The translations under genes and the position numbers were made by a program. The notes beneath the pieces are model-generated. The model made no database searches. It was not told where the DNA came from and saw only the letters and a program-made list of their open reading frames with translations. From assembly GCF_027497215.1 (NCBI RefSeq), contig NZ_CP114904.1, positions 3,432,001 to 3,496,000 of the forward strand: a stretch of 64,000 nucleotides of DNA, read 5' to 3'. Positions 25,476 to 32,823 of this stretch are shown piece after piece; position 1 is the stretch's first letter; every line of letters starts with the position of its first letter. This stretch comes from Micromonospora sp. WMMD812. Its GTDB lineage: Bacteria; Actinomycetota; Actinomycetes; Mycobacteriales; Micromonosporaceae.

Positions 25476-25732
25476 CGCTGCACCCAGAAACCGATGTCGT
25501 TGATCCTCTTGCCGAGGTCGTCGGCGAACGGGCCGTCGAGCACCCAGAGCCCGTACCACTCGGGGCGCAGCTTCAGGTTGGCGTGCCCGACGGAGAGCGG
25601 GTTGGTAAGCCTCGTGCCGGCCACGGCGAGGGCGTTCAGCCCCGCCTTCTGGATCTCACCCGCGATGAGGCTCTGCTGCTCGGTGGTCAGCTCGACGCCG
25701 TCGACCACGAACCGGAACTCGCTGCGTGCCAT
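25472..25732 (-). CDS. Small hypothetical protein, second gene of the operon
   Basis: An 86-residue protein: MARSEFRFVVDGVELTTEQQ, SLIAGEIQKAGLNALA, a variable middle, and LKLRPEWYGLWVLDGPFADD near the end, finishing NDIGFWVQR. The VDGVELTxEQ start and WYGLWVLDGP core look conserved and globular. The ATG has the leader AGGTAGGAC. It lies 16 bases after the Tat-signal gene and overlaps the next gene by 4 bases. Unknown function. Confidence 0.65.
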   Translation of the reverse strand: MARSEFRFVVDGVELTTEQQSLIAGEIQKAGLNALAVAGTRLTNPLSVGHANLKLRPEWYGLWVLDGPFADDLGKRINDIGFWVQR

Positions 25733-25748
25733 GTCCTACCTCCGATGA

Positions 25749-26402
25749 TCAGTACGCTTCGGTCCGCAGCCCGCGCCGCAGACTCGCCCTGGTGAAGGCC
25801 GCCCACGCGTCGGCCCGCCGCCCGCCGACCTGGTCACGCCAGGCGCCGGCGTTGGCCGTACGCACACCCCACAGCTCACTGCAGGCGGCGACCGCGAACG
25901 CCACCTGCTCGGTCGCGCCGGTGAACCCGGCGAGCCCGTCGGTCACCCGCAGCCCGCCGCCGGCCACGACGCCGACCAGCGGGAAGTGGTGGTAGAGGCT
26001 GGCGAGGGTGGCCAGGTGCGCGGCGTCGACCCGGCCCGCGGTGAACGCCTCGACCTGTTCGTCGTCGCGGACGACCCGGATGGCGCGCAGCGTGAACGCG
26101 GCACCGGCCGAGCCGACCTCCGCGTCCACCTCCACCGGGCTGCTCCACCGTCGGGGTGAGTTGGCGGACCAGAACGCCAGCCAGTCGTCGAGCCGGTCGG
26201 CGAAGTCCGCCGCGACGCGGACCGGCCCTCCGGTGAGCCGCGCGCCCGCGACCCGGTCCCGGGTGACCAGGGGCTGCGCGGGGCGTGCGGTGGGTGGTGC
26301 GGCGTGTGCGGCGCTCGCGCCGGCGACCGTGGCCGCCGCCGAGGCCGCGGCGGCGCCCACGAGGACGCGCCGCCGGGACAGTGCAGGGATCGTGTCGGTC
26401 AT
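25749..26402 (-). CDS. Tat-exported hypothetical protein, first gene of the operon
   Basis: A 217-residue protein with a twin-arginine leader (LSRRRVLVGAAAASAAATVA up to AHA-A). The mature part is a mixed alpha/beta protein with VDAEVGSAGAAFTLRAIRVV, VDAAHLATLASLYHHFPLVG and AACSELWGVRTANAGAW. No catalytic motif is obvious. The operon pairs one exported protein with two small cytosolic proteins, one Cys-rich, suggesting a redox or metal-related exported enzyme that needs accessories. This is inference. Confidence 0.7.
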   Translation of the reverse strand: MTDTIPALSRRRVLVGAAAASAAATVAGASAAHAAPPTARPAQPLVTRDRVAGARLTGGPVRVAADFADRLDDWLAFWSANSPRRWSSPVEVDAEVGSAGAAFTLRAIRVVRDDEQVEAFTAGRVDAAHLATLASLYHHFPLVGVVAGGGLRVTDGLAGFTGATEQVAFAVAACSELWGVRTANAGAWRDQVGGRRADAWAAFTRASLRRGLRTEAY

Positions 26403-26889
26403 CGTCCGCCTTTCCGTGACGGCCTTTGCCCCGACACGCTATCGACGGGCATTGATCGAAAGAATCACCGTTCTATCGGCACCCCGACATGAATGTCAGC
26501 GATCAACGGCGGCATGAATCCGCTCATTCTGCTGCCGTCGCGTTTCCGCCCGAGGCCGGTCGACTTCCTGCCAGAGCCGCGCAGGTACCTGCCCCGACCG
26601 CCATCGCCGCGCGTTCGGCTCGGCGCCCCGCATGCGCCTGCTCCGCTGGCCGCCGCAGACCGGCGAGCCACTCCTCGCGGTCGGCGGTGGGCGAAGTCCA
26701 GGGCCGGCACAGTACAGAGGCGGTCAGCAGGCGGGGACACGATTGCGTATGTATCGGTAATCCTCAGTGGTCCCCCTTGGAGAGAGAATCCCGTAGGGAG
26801 TAGGGCTAGGTTGATCATGCAGAGCCGATGCCACCCGGCGTGGTTTGGGCAGGCCACACACCTGACAGGACAGGCCGAGTGACTCGTGT
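26403..26889. other. Gene-poor interval, AT-richer than its surroundings
   Basis: Nearly 490 bases with several overlapping frames on both strands, none with a ribosome site or recognisable protein. Short AT-rich patches (26440-26475 and 26740-26830) look promoter-like. This marks the left edge of the putative mobile-element remnant. Confidence 0.5.
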
Positions 26890-26926
26890 GGGGGCTCGTT
26901 TCGAGGACACCCCCAAACGAGCCCCC
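26890..26926. repeat. Perfect 12-bp inverted repeat abutting a small ORF start
   Basis: GGGGGCTCGTTT and AAACGAGCCCCC are exact complements separated by 13 bases. The right arm ends one base before the ATG at 26928. It could be a terminator, an operator, or an RNA structure that masks the start. Confidence 0.75.
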
Positions 26927-26927
26927 C

Positions 26928-27080
26928 ATGCCGTACCCAGCCGAGCCCCCGCACGCGCCCGGACAAGATGTGCAGGGCTGGCATAGGGGATGGCGCTTTT
27001 ATGATCACTTGCTGTTTCGTTGCCGTGCGCGTCTTCCGCTGCTGGGGTGGCTGATCTTCGCGAGGGCGGTGCGGCGATGA
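26928..27080 (+). CDS. Small ORF, unknown (50 aa)
   Basis: A 50-residue frame (MPYPAEPPHAPGQDVQGWHR, GWRFYDHLLFRCRARLPLLG, WLIFARAVRR). A Pro-rich start is followed by an aromatic and basic segment. The stop overlaps the next small ORF's ATG (ATGA), which argues for a real coupled pair. There is no Shine-Dalgarno sequence, and a strong hairpin directly precedes the ATG. Possibly a small gene of an integrative element. Confidence 0.4.
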   Translation: MPYPAEPPHAPGQDVQGWHRGWRFYDHLLFRCRARLPLLGWLIFARAVRR

Positions 27081-27226
27081 TCTGGTCGCCTGCCCGGCGC
27101 CCGTGGTCGTACCGTCCTCCCGATGGGCGGGTCGTCGCGGATGATCCGCTGGCCTTGGCTATGCCGGGTGGCCCCCCGACATGCGGGTGTCGGCTCGGCG
27201 TGGGCGGTGGGATGCGGGCGGTGTGA
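27077..27226 (+). CDS. Small ORF, unknown (49 aa)
   Basis: A 49-residue frame starting MIWSPARRPWSYRPPDGRVV and continuing ADDPLALAMPGGPPTCGCRL. Its ATG overlaps the preceding stop by 4 bases, and third positions are mostly G or C. It contains a CxC pair and no membrane segment. It is followed after 14 bases by a hairpin that could end transcription. Confidence 0.4.
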   Translation: MIWSPARRPWSYRPPDGRVVADDPLALAMPGGPPTCGCRLGVGGGMRAV

Positions 27227-27240
27227 GGTCGGGTCAGGTG

Positions 27241-27286
27241 CTGTCAGACGCGGGCATTCCAACGAGAGCGCCCGTAGGGCTGACAG
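27241..27286. terminator. Compound hairpin between convergent genes
   Basis: An outer stem CTGTCAG/CTGACAG encloses an inner stem CGGGC/GCCCG. It lies between the plus-strand small ORF pair and the minus-strand DUF2637 gene. Confidence 0.5.
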
Positions 27287-27327
27287 AGTCTGTCTGTGAC
27301 CTGAGGGACCTCGCAGGCGTCGTCCCG

Positions 27328-28245
27328 TCACGCCGCGTCCGGCCCTGACGTAGCCGGCGGGGGCGTGGTGGTCTCGGTGCGGAGGAGGCGCACGAGCGCC
27401 GACGCGGTGGCGTTGGACAGCGGGTGCCCGTCGGTGCGTAACTGTTGGGCGAGTGCCTTGCGGGACAGCGGGACACCGTGGGCGGCCAACATGTAAGCGG
27501 CGGTCCGGGCTGCCGGTACCAGCTCGACGAGTGCCGGGCGGCCGTCCCGGACCGGCGCATCGCCGGAGCGGCGGTCCCGGACCGACGCGTCACCGGACCG
27601 GCGGTCCGCCTTCGGCGCGTCGCCGGACTGATGACCCCGGACGGGCGCACGCCTGTGAGCCGATGCGGGGACTGCGGCGGTGCGGTCCCGGACCGCGGCC
27701 GGGTCAGCGCGGACCGGCACACGCGGTCCGGGGACCGGCTCTCGGCTGCCCCGGGCCGCGGTGTGGGTAGCGGGCAGCGGTCGGGACACGATCGGGCCGG
27801 GCCGGGCCGTCCGGTCCGGTGGTGCGGCGTCGGCGCGGCCGAGGGCGATCTTCACCATCGCCAGGAAGCCGAGTGCTGGCAGCGCGGCGGCGATCCAGCC
27901 GATTACCGATGCCTGCGCCTCCACCACCTGCGCCGCGAGGGACAGGAACACTGCCACGGTCAACATGGTCGCCGGGAAGGCGATGCTCTTGCCGTGGCGT
28001 CTGTTTCGGCGCAGTTCGAGGCCGGCGGCGATCGAGGTCAGCTCGAGTACGACGGCGTCAGCCCAGGCCAGCCAGCCTGGCTGGCCGTGCGCGGCGGCCA
28101 CGTCGTGAACATGGCGGAAGGAAGCGGCGCCGGCCGCGCCGCCGATTACCAGCATGATCAGTACCTGGACCTGGTTCTCTAGTCGCTCGCGCCGTGAGTG
28201 GATCTCGCCGGACAGGTTGTGGGGTCGACGCTCAGGTGTCGCCAA
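27328..28245 (-). CDS. DUF2637 membrane protein with C-terminal winged-helix-like region
   Basis: A 305-residue protein. The N-terminal third has about four membrane helices of the DUF2637 type (VLIMLVIGGAAGAASFRHVH, WLAWADAVVLELTSIAAGLE, FPATMLTVAVFLSLAAQVVE, WIAAALPALGFLAMVKIALG). A long Arg/Pro/Asp linker with internal repeats follows, and then a small helical end (AYMLAAHGVPLSRKALAQQL... NATASALVRLLR) that looks DNA-binding. DUF2637 proteins are typical of actinomycete integrative conjugative elements and plasmids, near FtsK-like transfer genes. The start appears to be TTG at 28245 and is probably coupled to the small upstream ORF. Confidence 0.8.
   Translation of the reverse strand: MATPERRPHNLSGEIHSRRERLENQVQVLIMLVIGGAAGAASFRHVHDVAAAHGQPGWLAWADAVVLELTSIAAGLELRRNRRHGKSIAFPATMLTVAVFLSLAAQVVEAQASVIGWIAAALPALGFLAMVKIALGRADAAPPDRTARPGPIVSRPLPATHTAARGSREPVPGPRVPVRADPAAVRDRTAAVPASAHRRAPVRGHQSGDAPKADRRSGDASVRDRRSGDAPVRDGRPALVELVPAARTAAYMLAAHGVPLSRKALAQQLRTDGHPLSNATASALVRLLRTETTTPPPATSGPDAA
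27538..27640. repeat. Imperfect tandem repeats in the DUF2637 linker
   Basis: About three copies of a ~33-base unit built on gcggtcccggaccg encode RDRRSGDAPV-like repeats. Copies differ by substitutions but keep the frame. Confidence 0.65.
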
Positions 28246-28375
28246 CAGCCCACCATCCGTTTGCAGATAGTCGGTCTGGGGCCTCGATGTGCACGGTCGG
28301 GCCGGTGCGGAACGGCGGGGCAGATGCGATCGCCGTAACCTGTGGCGTCGCCGGGTTGATCTCGGGTGACGTCAT
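28232..28375 (-). CDS. Small ORF upstream of and overlapping DUF2637 (47 aa)
   Basis: A 47-residue frame (MTSPEINPATPQVTAIASAP, PFRTGPTVHIEAPDRL, SANGWWAVGDT) with an AGGGAG ribosome site 8 bases before its ATG, better than anything near the DUF2637 start. It runs 14 bases into the DUF2637 gene, whose TTG start lacks its own site, so it may act as a leader that delivers ribosomes. Function unknown. Confidence 0.45.
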   Translation of the reverse strand: MTSPEINPATPQVTAIASAPPFRTGPTVHIEAPDRLSANGWWAVGDT

Positions 28376-28971
28376 GCTTGTGCTCCCTAGGTTGGCTTCC
28401 AGTGGTTGAAGGTGCGGCGACGAAGAAATCGGCGCAGACCCCGCTTGCCCGTCACCCGGGTAGGCGCGACCCAGGCGGCGGCCCCGCCGACCCCTGATAG
28501 GGCCCGTACCGGCGTGTGGGCGATTCGACTGATGAGCCGGACCTCATGCAGGGGTCGGTGGGGGCGGCAGGCTCGCCGCGAACCTGCCGCAGGAGGCGGT
28601 GGTCAGCAGCGGACACCGGGCGGACGGTCAAGCCGAGCGAGGGGTCCGGATCAGCACCGACAGCGCCACGGCGCCAGTGTGCTGGGGCGGCTCAGCTCGC
28701 CGGCAGAAGGTCCTTCATGTGGGTCCCTCCCGTCTCTCAGCGTCCCCGGTGCCGCCAGGAACAAGAGCAGGCATTCCAACTCCGGGGTGCCTGCTGGCGT
28801 TCTTTGACACGGGCGGGCCGGCGGTACGGGCAACGTCCCTCCAGTACGCCCCGGCGACACGGGTGGAGTCAACCCACAATCACCAAACAGGGCCCGCCGC
28901 CCATCAGAATACGGGCGACGGGCTCGATGAAGCTCAACAAAGGCGACGGTCACGTACTTTCGGGACGGTGG
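28376..28971. other. Non-coding or decayed interval
   Basis: About 600 bases with no supportable gene on either strand; frames are interrupted, or lack ribosome sites and family features. Contains the hairpin at 28767-28794. Confidence 0.5.
28767..28794. repeat. Hairpin GCAGGCA...TGCCTGC
   Basis: A perfect 7-base stem with a 14-base loop. The left arm and loop share GGCATTCCAAC with the hairpin at 27241-27286, about 1.5 kb away. Confidence 0.5.
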
Positions 28972-29064
28972 CGCCGGCGGCCAGGGTGCTGCTGGTGCGG
29001 ACCTCGGTCAGGTCGGCGTCGCCGCTCGGCAGGGCGCCGCCAGCGGCCTCGGCGCGAGCCTCAG
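28972..29064 (-). pseudogene. Fragment duplicated from a phosphodiester glycosidase gene
   Basis: About 90 bases are nearly the same as 38460-38550, the N-terminal part of the glycosidase gene at 37347-38642. On the minus strand they encode AEAAGGALPSGDADLTEVRT-SSTLAAG, against AEAAAGTLPIGDADLTEVRT-SSTLAAG in the intact copy. The fragment lacks start, signal peptide and catalytic region, and is an orphan piece. Confidence 0.75.
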
Positions 29065-29147
29065 GGCAGCACCTCGCGCCACCGGCTGAGATGGGCGGTG
29101 ACGGCCGCGGGCTCGCCGGCCAGCGCGACAGCGTTCGACTCGGTCAC
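29061..29147 (-). CDS. Short ORF with good ribosome site (28 aa), probably a truncated gene
   Basis: A GTG at 29147 follows GGAAGAGGAATCC and opens VTESNAVALAGEPAAVTAHL-SRWREVLP before TGA. The stop lies at the junction with the duplicated glycosidase fragment. It looks like the 5' end of a regulator-type gene cut off when that fragment arrived; a real micropeptide is the alternative. Confidence 0.3.
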   Translation of the reverse strand: MTESNAVALAGEPAAVTAHLSRWREVLP

Positions 29148-29271
29148 GGATTCCTCTTCCTGTCCGTCTACCGGCTACTCCGTCGAAAGCGGAACCGGCT
29201 GGCCGGACGGCTATCGACGTGAGTGACGGCGCGCCGGCCGGCATCGGCATATGGCGGTAACAACCGCCCGC

Positions 29272-29314
29272 GTCAACTGTGGTTGACACCCCCGCGGTGT
29301 CAATGTAGGTTGAC
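29272..29314 (+). promoter_or_regulatory. Promoter with duplicated GTCAA-TGT-GTTGAC operator
   Basis: TTGACA (29283-29288) and TAGGTT (29306-29311) are 17 bases apart, a good -35/-10 pair about 100 bases before the DUF998 gene. Two similar dyads, GTCAACtgtgGTTGAC (29272-29287) and GTCAAtgtagGTTGAC (29299-29314), overlap the -35 and -10 elements respectively. This is a classic arrangement for repression by steric block. Confidence 0.65.
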
Positions 29315-29410
29315 GGCCACGATGACCGCAGACGGCCATCGGCGAACAGGGCGAAGCCTCGTCCCGTACGCCGAGCCGCAGCGGCGATCATCACTGGAAG
29401 GAGTCCGGCG

Positions 29411-30112
29411 ATGACCACGACCACTACTCTCCTAGCCGCCGCCACACCTCCCGCCCCACGACCGGACCGGACGCGGAGACTCCTCCTCTGCGGGATCGTC
29501 GCAGGCCCGCTCTTCGTCCTGACGTTCCTGGTCGACGGCGCCACCCGCGACAGCTACGACCCGCTGCGGCATCCGGTCAGTTCCCTCGCCCTCGGCGCGC
29601 ACGGCTGGACCCAGACGGTCAACTTCCTCGTGTGCGGGCTGCTCACCCTGGCCCTCGCCATCGGGCTCCGGCGGGCACTGCGGCCGGCGCACGCGACCTG
29701 GGGGCCGCTGCTCATCGGAGTCTGGGCGGTCGGCCTGCTCGTCGCAGGCGCCTTCACCACCGACCCAGTCAGCGGCTATCCGGCCGGCACCCCGGACGCG
29801 CCGACCGCGTACACCACAAGCGGCGCGCTGCACGACGGTGCCGCGCTGGTCGCGTTCCCGGCGTTGACCGTCGCGTTCTTCGTCTTCACCCGCAGGTTCG
29901 TCGGGCTACGCCGGCGTGGGTGGGCGATCTACTCGGCCCTCACCGGCCTCGCCTTCCTGGCCGGCTTCGTCCTCTCCAGCGCCGGCTTCGCCCAGACCGC
30001 CGGCCTGGTCGACCTCGCCGGGCTCTACCAGCGCCTCACCATCGTCGTCGGCCTGCTCTGGCTGACCCTGCTGGCCGGCCACCTGCGGAGCCAACATCCC
30101 ACAACCACCTGA
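29411..30112 (+). CDS. DUF998 family integral membrane protein
   Basis: A 233-residue membrane protein with six likely helices (LLLCGIVAGPLFVLTFLVDG, VNFLVCGLLTLALAIGL, PLLIGVWAVGLLVAGAF, AALVAFPALTVAFFVF, WAIYSALTGLAFLAGFVLSS and YQRLTIVVGLLWLTLLAG). DUF998 landmarks are SYDPLRHPVSSLALGAHGW and the TTDPVSGYPAGTP loop. The ATG follows GGAAGGAGTCCGGCG. It is expressed from a promoter covered by two dyad operators, but the cognate regulator is not adjacent. Function unknown. Confidence 0.88.
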   Translation: MTTTTTLLAAATPPAPRPDRTRRLLLCGIVAGPLFVLTFLVDGATRDSYDPLRHPVSSLALGAHGWTQTVNFLVCGLLTLALAIGLRRALRPAHATWGPLLIGVWAVGLLVAGAFTTDPVSGYPAGTPDAPTAYTTSGALHDGAALVAFPALTVAFFVFTRRFVGLRRRGWAIYSALTGLAFLAGFVLSSAGFAQTAGLVDLAGLYQRLTIVVGLLWLTLLAGHLRSQHPTTT

Positions 30113-30432
30113 CGCGGTACGGCTCGGCGGCAACGAACGGCTCCACGCGGTCAACCCGCCGCGCGACCTGCGACCTCGCTACGGCGGGCACAGGCCTTCG
30201 CCTCGGCGAACCAAACCATGAGAATGGTGCGGCCGGCGCCGGTCTTACGGAGCCGGCCGCCCCAAGGGATTGAGGTGGGGAAATGCCGCTTCCGTGGCGG
30301 CGGTCAGTGCCCGCTGCGCTAGCCGCTCCGCGAGGCTGGCCAAGGCGGCCCGAAGGTCGACCGGTCTGCGGCGTGGACGCGGTGAAAGAACCGGTTCGGG
30401 ACTCGATGCCTGGCGTTGCCGGCGATGGACAA
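30113..30432. other. Intergenic region with one strong hairpin
   Basis: No convincing gene. A perfect stem GCGGCCGGC/GCCGGCCGC (30229-30260, 14-base loop) may terminate the DUF998 transcript from one side or the NACHT transcript from the other. Frames on both strands are shadows or lack starts. Confidence 0.5.
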
Positions 30433-32823
30433 TCAGTCGAAGGTCGCGGAGGTCAGGTTCTCCTGAACGACGTGCGAACATCCCTCCACCCGGCAGGTGT
30501 CCTCGAGAAGTGACCGGATAGCCGGGGTCACTCTGAGGTTCTGGGCGAAGCCGACCATGTCTGCGTAGAGCTGGCTGTGCGTGCGCTCGTACCGGCGGCG
30601 CTTGGGAATGGCGGTGAGGAAGCCGGCGCGCACCGCACCACTGAGCACGGAAGCGGGATCGACGATGCGCCGCCCCGACAGCAGACCCTTTTCGTCGAGC
30701 GAGTCCCGACGATAGTGGCCGTCCGGCCGCACGAACTTCAGGAACAGGAATCGCAGTTGAAGGGCGGTGGGGCAAGGGCCGACGAAGGGGTGCTCCCGAC
30801 GCCCGTCCGCTCCGAGCAGCTTGACGAAGTCCGCGACGTCTTCGATGGCGGTTCGCGAGTCGATTTCGACGGAGACGAAGCCGGTGAGATGCCCGAAGTC
30901 GGCCTCGGCGAGGGTGGGCAGACAGGCGTCGAATCGTGTCCCGTGCAACGTCGCGTCGGACAGGTCGCAGCCGGTCATGTCACAGCTGTTGAAGCGCGTC
31001 GACTCCAGGTTCGCTCCGCGGAAGCTGACGCCGGCCAGCGACAGGCCTGCGAAGGTGAGCCCGGAAAGATCCTGGCGTTCCAGCGGAGCGTGGATCAGCA
31101 GCCGGGCGCAGTCGGGCAGCCCGAGGAGCACCTGGAGGATGTTGCGAAAGGCGTTGGGGGTCGCGGTAGCGCTGGACAGCCGGGTGAGCAGTTCCTCACC
31201 GGCGGCGAGTTCCCTGATTCGGGCGCACAGCACCCGGAGTGCGAAGGAGTCGGGCGGGAAGGGGCGACAATCCAGCAGTTGCGCGAATCGCACCGGGTTG
31301 ACGGCGAAATACTGGGCGGCGCGGATTCCGATCTGGTGCTCGAAGATCACATCTTGAGCGAAGCGCACCCGCTGTCGCTCGGAGGCGGCACGGAAGACCG
31401 GTAGGCGGCAGATGGCGGCGGTGCACCGTTCGCGCTCGGGGTCGGACAGGTCCGAGGGCATCACGAACTCGGCGAGCTGGCCGATCTCATCGATCGGCAC
31501 ACCGCGATTGTCGTTCTCCAGCTCGGCGACCGCGACGTGACTGATGACGTCGAGCAGGTCATGCCGGGAGACCAGGTTCTCCTGCAACTGCTCCTTCTTG
31601 TACTCGCGATCCATGATCGCGTCCACGGCGTCCCGGACCAGGTCCATCTCGGAGTAATCGTTCGGTATCCCGTCGGTCTTGCCCTCGGCAACGCGCTCGG
31701 CGAGCAGCTCGGCGTAGTACGGGGTGCCGCAGAGCTTCATCAGCTGCGGCTTCGCGTCGAGGATCGAGAGAAGCTCTCGGTCCTTGTCCTGAAGGCGGAT
31801 GCGCGCGAACGTCGTGATCGACTCGGGCCGCCACGGGAGCAGGCGGAACTCCTCGACGTACTCGTGGGCCACCGTGAGGAAGTCGCGCAGCGCCTGGTTG
31901 GAGCTCAGCAGCGAATCTCGGACACAGAGCAGGAGGCGCGGGGTGGTCGGGTTGTCCGGTCGGGCGACGATCTCGTGGATGTACTCGAAGAAGCCGGGGT
32001 CCTGGGCGATGACCTCGTCGAGCCCGTCCAGCAGCCAGCTCGCGAAGCCCCGCGTGAGCATCCACTGGAAGGTCGGTTGCTTGACCGGCCGCGCGACCTC
32101 GGTCTGCAGCAGGGCGTCGACCATGGGGCCCAGTGCGGGGGCACTCGCCAGGGCAGCATAGTCGGGCAGGAGTGGCAGCGGACGGTACGCCCGCCGTAGC
32201 TGCTTCTTGGCCTTCTGGAAGTTCGTGTACAGCGTCGCGAACAGCGACTCGAACAGGACGCTCTTGCCGTAGCCCGCCGGCGCGGTCACCAGCACGATAG
32301 GGCGGTCCCAGTCGCCGGGGCTGTCGAAGCGGCGAGCGAGCTCGGTCAGGAGGTCACTGCCCACCACCCCGGTTCCCACCGCCTCGAAGGGTTGGGGTGT
32401 GCGTCTGAGCGCCTCCACCTCTCCGTCGCGGCGTAGCTGCTGCGCGGCGGTTCCCGCCAAGGCCGACACGGCTGTGTCGTCCCATTTGAATCGCGCGTCG
32501 AAGAACTGGATCGGAACCCGGATGTCGACGTTGTACTCGTGCTTGGCGAGTCTCCGGAAATCCGTCGACAGCCCCTGGGTGGACTCGACCAGCAGAAACT
32601 TCGCGCCGGGAGTGCGCGCTTCCTCCGCGAAGCGTTGCAGGAGGGTGGCCTCGCGGCGATGCAGTTCGTCGGCGTCCGGGGCGGCCGGGCACCACACCGT
32701 CATGTGCTCGCTGTTGTCCGCGTATGCCGCCCGCCTCGCCCGGACAACTTCACCCCGCGACTCTCCGGGAACCGACCAGCCTTCCGACTCGAGGAAAGTC
32801 ACAGCCTCGTCATACAGCGTCAT
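30433..32823 (-). CDS. NACHT/STAND NTPase with pentapeptide repeats
   Basis: A 796-residue protein. Residues 1-115 form an N-terminal domain I cannot name ([55 protein letters not shown]), possibly a restriction-endonuclease-like fold. A NACHT-type ATPase follows with Walker A APAGYGKS (181-188) and Walker B WLLDGLDE (263-270), then a helical region. Pentapeptide repeats come next at about 595-655 (LSGLTFAGLSLAGVSFRGAN, CDLSDATLHGTRFDAC), and last a C-terminal helical domain. Such proteins act as intracellular immune sensors in animals, plants and bacteria. The ATG overlaps the NERD-helicase stop by 4 bases, so the two are one operon and probably one system. Confidence 0.85.
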   Translation of the reverse strand: MTLYDEAVTFLESEGWSVPGESRGEVVRARRAAYADNSEHMTVWCPAAPDADELHRREATLLQRFAEEARTPGAKFLLVESTQGLSTDFRRLAKHEYNVDIRVPIQFFDARFKWDDTAVSALAGTAAQQLRRDGEVEALRRTPQPFEAVGTGVVGSDLLTELARRFDSPGDWDRPIVLVTAPAGYGKSVLFESLFATLYTNFQKAKKQLRRAYRPLPLLPDYAALASAPALGPMVDALLQTEVARPVKQPTFQWMLTRGFASWLLDGLDEVIAQDPGFFEYIHEIVARPDNPTTPRLLLCVRDSLLSSNQALRDFLTVAHEYVEEFRLLPWRPESITTFARIRLQDKDRELLSILDAKPQLMKLCGTPYYAELLAERVAEGKTDGIPNDYSEMDLVRDAVDAIMDREYKKEQLQENLVSRHDLLDVISHVAVAELENDNRGVPIDEIGQLAEFVMPSDLSDPERERCTAAICRLPVFRAASERQRVRFAQDVIFEHQIGIRAAQYFAVNPVRFAQLLDCRPFPPDSFALRVLCARIRELAAGEELLTRLSSATATPNAFRNILQVLLGLPDCARLLIHAPLERQDLSGLTFAGLSLAGVSFRGANLESTRFNSCDMTGCDLSDATLHGTRFDACLPTLAEADFGHLTGFVSVEIDSRTAIEDVADFVKLLGADGRREHPFVGPCPTALQLRFLFLKFVRPDGHYRRDSLDEKGLLSGRRIVDPASVLSGAVRAGFLTAIPKRRRYERTHSQLYADMVGFAQNLRVTPAIRSLLEDTCRVEGCSHVVQENLTSATFD

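Noticed and set aside
26465..26929. 154-codon minus-strand frame and overlapping plus-strand frames
   Set aside because: No ribosome site, no coherent domain, and neither strand is clearly favoured by codon use.
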